Below are positions 58,971-61,927 of a DNA stretch of 61,927 nt, in pieces (position 1 is the first letter of the stretch; every line of letters starts with the position of its first letter). Both the position numbers and the translations under genes were made by a program. Below the pieces are notes generated by a model. The model saw only the letters and a list, made by a program, of their open reading frames with translations, was not told the DNA's origin and did no database searches. The DNA is from Candolleomyces eurysporus (lineage: Eukaryota; Basidiomycota; Agaricomycetes; Agaricales; Psathyrellaceae): NCBI GenBank assembly GCA_027579435.1, contig JANBPK010000887.1, positions 1 to 61,927 on the forward strand, written 5' to 3'.

Positions 58971-60764
58971 CTAGGACGTTCTCCATATTCCGCGTAGTTT
59001 TATCCAATCTGCCCCACCCTTCCCGCCCATTTCGACCATACCCGACGACTCTGCTATGGAGATATATTGGGAGAAGCGAGTGACTCCCGCCGTCTTGTAT
59101 AATCCTGGGAACCTCTTCGCAAGCTTCTCCCCGATGTAAGAACGGAGTGGACGCTCCATTCCCTCATCTTGAGCCTCTCGCAGAACCTGTGCAAGCGGTC
59201 GAAACTCTGGTGGTATTTCGGGAAGCTTCGGTGGTACTTCAGGAAGTTTTGACGGTATCTCGGGGAGTGCTAGTTTAATCCATTCTGTGCCGCCTACCCC
59301 TCCTGTTCCTCCCATTCTTATAATACCTAACGACTCTGCCATGGTGATATATTGGGAGAAGCGAGTCACCCCCGCCTTCTTGTACACTTGTGGGTCTTTC
59401 TCCATGAGCTTGAGTCCGATGTATGAACGGAGCGGACGTTCCATGCCCTCATCTCGAAGTTCTCGAAGAACTCGTATAAGTGGCTCAAGGGCTGGCGGTA
59501 TCTTCTCCGCCTTATCAGACGAAGTCGGTGGAGCCATAGGGGCTCCTTTCTTGGCGTCCGTTGGAATAAAATTCGGTAAAAAGTCTTCGTTGGTTGAGAA
59601 CGAGGGTTTGGGTAAGATGGCTGGCGATGCTAGAAAGACTTGAGATGTAGCGGAAACCGAGATACGTCGTACTGGTTTACGTACCTGGACTCGAGGCAGG
59701 CAATTGATCAGCATCTTCGATGGGATCTTCAGACTTCGCCGAAGCCGTCTCGAATCCTTGAGCGGATTCCGTGTCAGATGATTCGAGTGGATCAAGAACG
59801 ACTTGGTCCTCATTATGTTGAGAAGAATCACTGGAAGTCGAGACCGTATCTGCTTCGGAGAGAGATGCGACACCTTTGGTTTCTGGGGCTGCTGACGTAG
59901 CCTCGGGGCGTTCCAATTCTACTTGCTCTTCCTTCAAGGTAGCAGGAATACTGAGAACAGAGGGAGTCGGGAGATAATCTTCAAGTGTCACCTCAACTTC
60001 ATTGTTGAAACGACTATGTCGGGATAGCAAGGAAGTGGGTGAAGGATCAACCATGGGCATACGACTTGAACCAGTGGGTAGTGTACTGCCACTAGATCTA
60101 GCGGAATTCGACGTCAGGTTTCTCGATTTCGAGCTGAAACCGGGCAAAACACCCATCCCACCCAGGACCTCTGCATTCCAATCGAAACAGAGCGACGCTT
60201 GTACAACGAGGTCTGGCCTCGTCTGGGGAGGCGCGACAACCACGACATGATGTCCTCGAAGACGAAGAGTAGAGAGTGAATATGCAAGGGATGGGTCCGC
60301 AGAAATGAGGACGAGGACTGTCGAAGCTGTTGGCCGGTCGAAAGCGTAGGCAAGCATGTCCACTACCATATTTCGATCGTGTGTGCGGAACTGTTAAAAC
60401 TGCTGTCAAAGAGCATGAAAAATCAACTTACCAATGAGCATTTTATCTGCGATATCTTTCCCTCCGGGAACGTCTGTCAGGGAAACGCCCGATAACTGCA
60501 TCTGGGAGCGAAGAAGCGGCGCCGGACAATCAGGATCAGTCGGGACATACTCCGACAGGGACAGGTACGCCTTGAAAGATTTTATATCCCCGAAACGAAG
60601 CGCCAGTGAACGAATGTTTCGAACAGCTATATAGCCCGTCAAGCTGCTTGGAACGGAGCAGCTGCCTAATGAGCATGAGGTGGGCACGAGGATCGACGAG
60701 CAGGAGCAAAGCAAAACCAACCATAGTCCCAGAATATCGCAACTTCGTTTCTATCTACCAACAT
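58971..60764 (-). CDS. NYN-domain protein with two OST-HTH domains, gene E
   Basis: Four minus-strand exons (60722-60764, 60432-60665, 59685-60362, 58971-59629) join in frame to 537 residues. It is a paralogue of gene D with identical intron positions. NYN segments are EVAIFWDY then GSC, IKSFKAYLSLSEY, SGVSLTDVPGGKDIADKMLI and STVLVLISADPSLAYSLSTL; the first G of GDRD has become A and the second Asp is S. A long Ser/Thr/Glu-rich linker leads to two OST-HTH domains with near-repeat sequences: LRELRDEGMERPLRSYIGLK and LREAQDEGMERPLRSYIGEK, each followed by GVTRFSQYI. Between them is a Pro-rich hinge made of short repeats (LPEIP, LPEVP, LPEIP). Predicted RNA-binding, with RNase activity uncertain. 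Confidence 0.85.
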
Positions 60765-61059
60765 CAAGATTTTATTTTTTCTTGTTCAACCAGCTATAAA
60801 AGCTTGAGGATGGTAGACTCGGGGTCTGTGGCAGACTACAAGAGAACAAGAGAAGGAGGAGGAAACAAGAGGTTGAGGTGCTGATCGTTCATGGTTGGAG
60901 TTGACATCACCACACAGCCACCTGCCACCTTACCTTTGATCCGGTTGATCGGCGCTGAGCTGACAGGCCTCAAAATTTATTGAATCAACCCTCCCGTTAC
61001 ACGCCGCGGCGCCCTTTCGCGCGGTCCTATGCTGCATATAGTCACATAGTCGCAAGGAC
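60765..61059. other. Divergent upstream region
   Basis: Non-coding stretch between the minus-strand gene E and the plus-strand partial gene at the window end. No feature recognised. Confidence 0.4.
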
Positions 61060-61927
61060 ATGCAGAAATTCGCTGTTTACCCCCAAACATATGGAGGACC
61101 CCTTTTGGAAGGCGGCGACGTCGAAGCGGACCATTTCCAGGACTTGGGTCGTGTCCTGGAACTCGATACAGAGGATCCTGACCTCAACCCTCAGGTTGGA
61201 CCCCAGTTCAAGTCCCAGAAAATGTTCCTTCACGACGCGAACACCGCCTCGAGGGAAATAAGGGATAAAGAACATGCGTATCGACTGATATTCCGTCAAG
61301 GCCCTTGCTGACCTCGATCCAGGGTTTCCCCTCCTTGTTTTCAAGGACACCCAACACCTTTCTCCACATGGTCACATCTCCGATACCAAAGCGAAACCTG
61401 ATTTCATTGCAGCTTTTGAGGAGCATTGGTATGATGCAAGGAGGGGGCCAAAGAATCAACCCACGACTGCGACACCAGCAGCTGAGCAGCCCGCAACGAC
61501 GACCAAAGAAGACTCTAAAAAGCATGTTTTTTGGCCCTGTATCAGGCTTGCCGGCGAGAATGCCTCGAAGAGCGACACCAAACCGGGACAAGTGCAGCTT
61601 GCGACGACCTACCTCGACCTCCTTCTCCTCTCCCGAGCCGACTTCAGAGGCGGCTTCGGTCTACACCTCACTGAGACGCACATGTCGATCATTGTTGCTA
61701 TCGGTGGTTCGCAATTCGTCATCAACTTTTCCTTCTCGTGGATTGGTGCTTACGTGGGTCGCGCTGCGCATGCGTTGGTCTATCGTCTTTACGACCCTGG
61801 CAAGTGGTTAGATCCCGAGATTAAAATGGTCTATCACAAGGCCGAAAAGCCCTTTTGCACGTACGACATCTCTTTTCCAGAAGAGGCAGAGGCTGGTGGT
61901 GGAACAGATACCAGTGCGGGGGCGGAT
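61060..61927 (+). CDS. Agaricomycete protein of unknown function, cut by the window end
   Basis: A first exon may start at ATG 61060 (MQKFAVYPQTYGGPLLEG). The main frame is then open from about 61290 to the end of the window. Its segments include KPDFIAAFEEHWYDARRGPK, VFWPCIRLAGENASKSDTKP, LATTYLDLLLLSRADFRGGF and ALVYRLYDPGKWLDPEI. This pattern (WPCIRLAGE, then a YLxxLLxxRPD-like helix, then YRLYDPG) is one I associate with a large uncharacterised agaric family, sometimes found near FunK1-type kinases. No kinase motif is present in the visible part. The intron joining the two pieces is not resolved, and the 3' end is missing. Confidence 0.55.

Noticed and set aside
1..61927. CRISPR arrays, operons, ribosome binding sites and riboswitches
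   Set aside because: The window is eukaryotic with spliced genes; no regularly spaced repeats or bacterial-type signals were seen.

Overview
The window is eukaryotic nuclear DNA from a filamentous basidiomycete, most likely an agaricomycete. Genes carry many introns of about 50-70 bases with GT..AG borders, and they lie densely on both strands. Many belong to families typical of mushroom-forming fungi: NACHT NTPases, coiled-coil F-box proteins, CorA-like proteins, a Crinkler-type NTPase-nuclease and a LysM secreted protein. I cannot name the species. The assembly is draft quality: Ns are scattered and concentrated at about 11.1-15.0 kb, and several apparent frameshifts sit in homopolymers.

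Left part (1-29.5 kb). The first 5 kb is gene-poor, with one small coiled-coil protein. Then come a single-TM agaric-type protein, a probable small subunit of serine palmitoyltransferase, an F-box gene followed by its decayed tandem copy, a CorA-like membrane protein with the GMN motif, the mitochondrial ribosomal protein uS4m (NAM9), a 917-residue P-loop NTPase plus PD-(D/E)XK nuclease of the Crinkler/RHS type, several small hypothetical genes, a two-LysM secreted protein and the Golgi transport factor YIF1.

Middle part (29.5-49 kb). Two NACHT (STAND) NTPase genes stand in direct tandem. The first is broken by a two-base deletion relative to the second, and a decayed cytochrome P450 lies between them on the opposite strand. 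A Helitron remnant follows: its Rep domain is intact, its helicase is gone, and its canonical 3' hairpin and CTAG end survive. Housekeeping genes come next: a SnoaL/NTF2-like protein, the WD40 protein STRAP (with a 6-base microexon), a SulP sulfate permease and a TACO1/YebC-type mitochondrial translation activator.

Right part (49-61 kb). This is the most unusual region: a one-strand tandem array of NYN (PIN-like RNase) genes with C-terminal OST-HTH/LOTUS domains. There are five or six complete or near-complete genes plus two fragments. It grew by at least two visible segmental duplications. One copied the 3' end of TACO1 together with a NYN gene and the tail of the next; the other copied a two-gene unit. 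Some members keep the expected acidic active-site residues and others have lost them. The window ends inside an agaric gene of unknown function.

Taken together, the accessory content (NACHT pair, Crinkler-like nuclease, LysM protein, NYN-LOTUS array) is what one would expect of a non-self recognition or genome/RNA defence neighbourhood, interleaved with conserved single-copy genes. That functional reading is inference.
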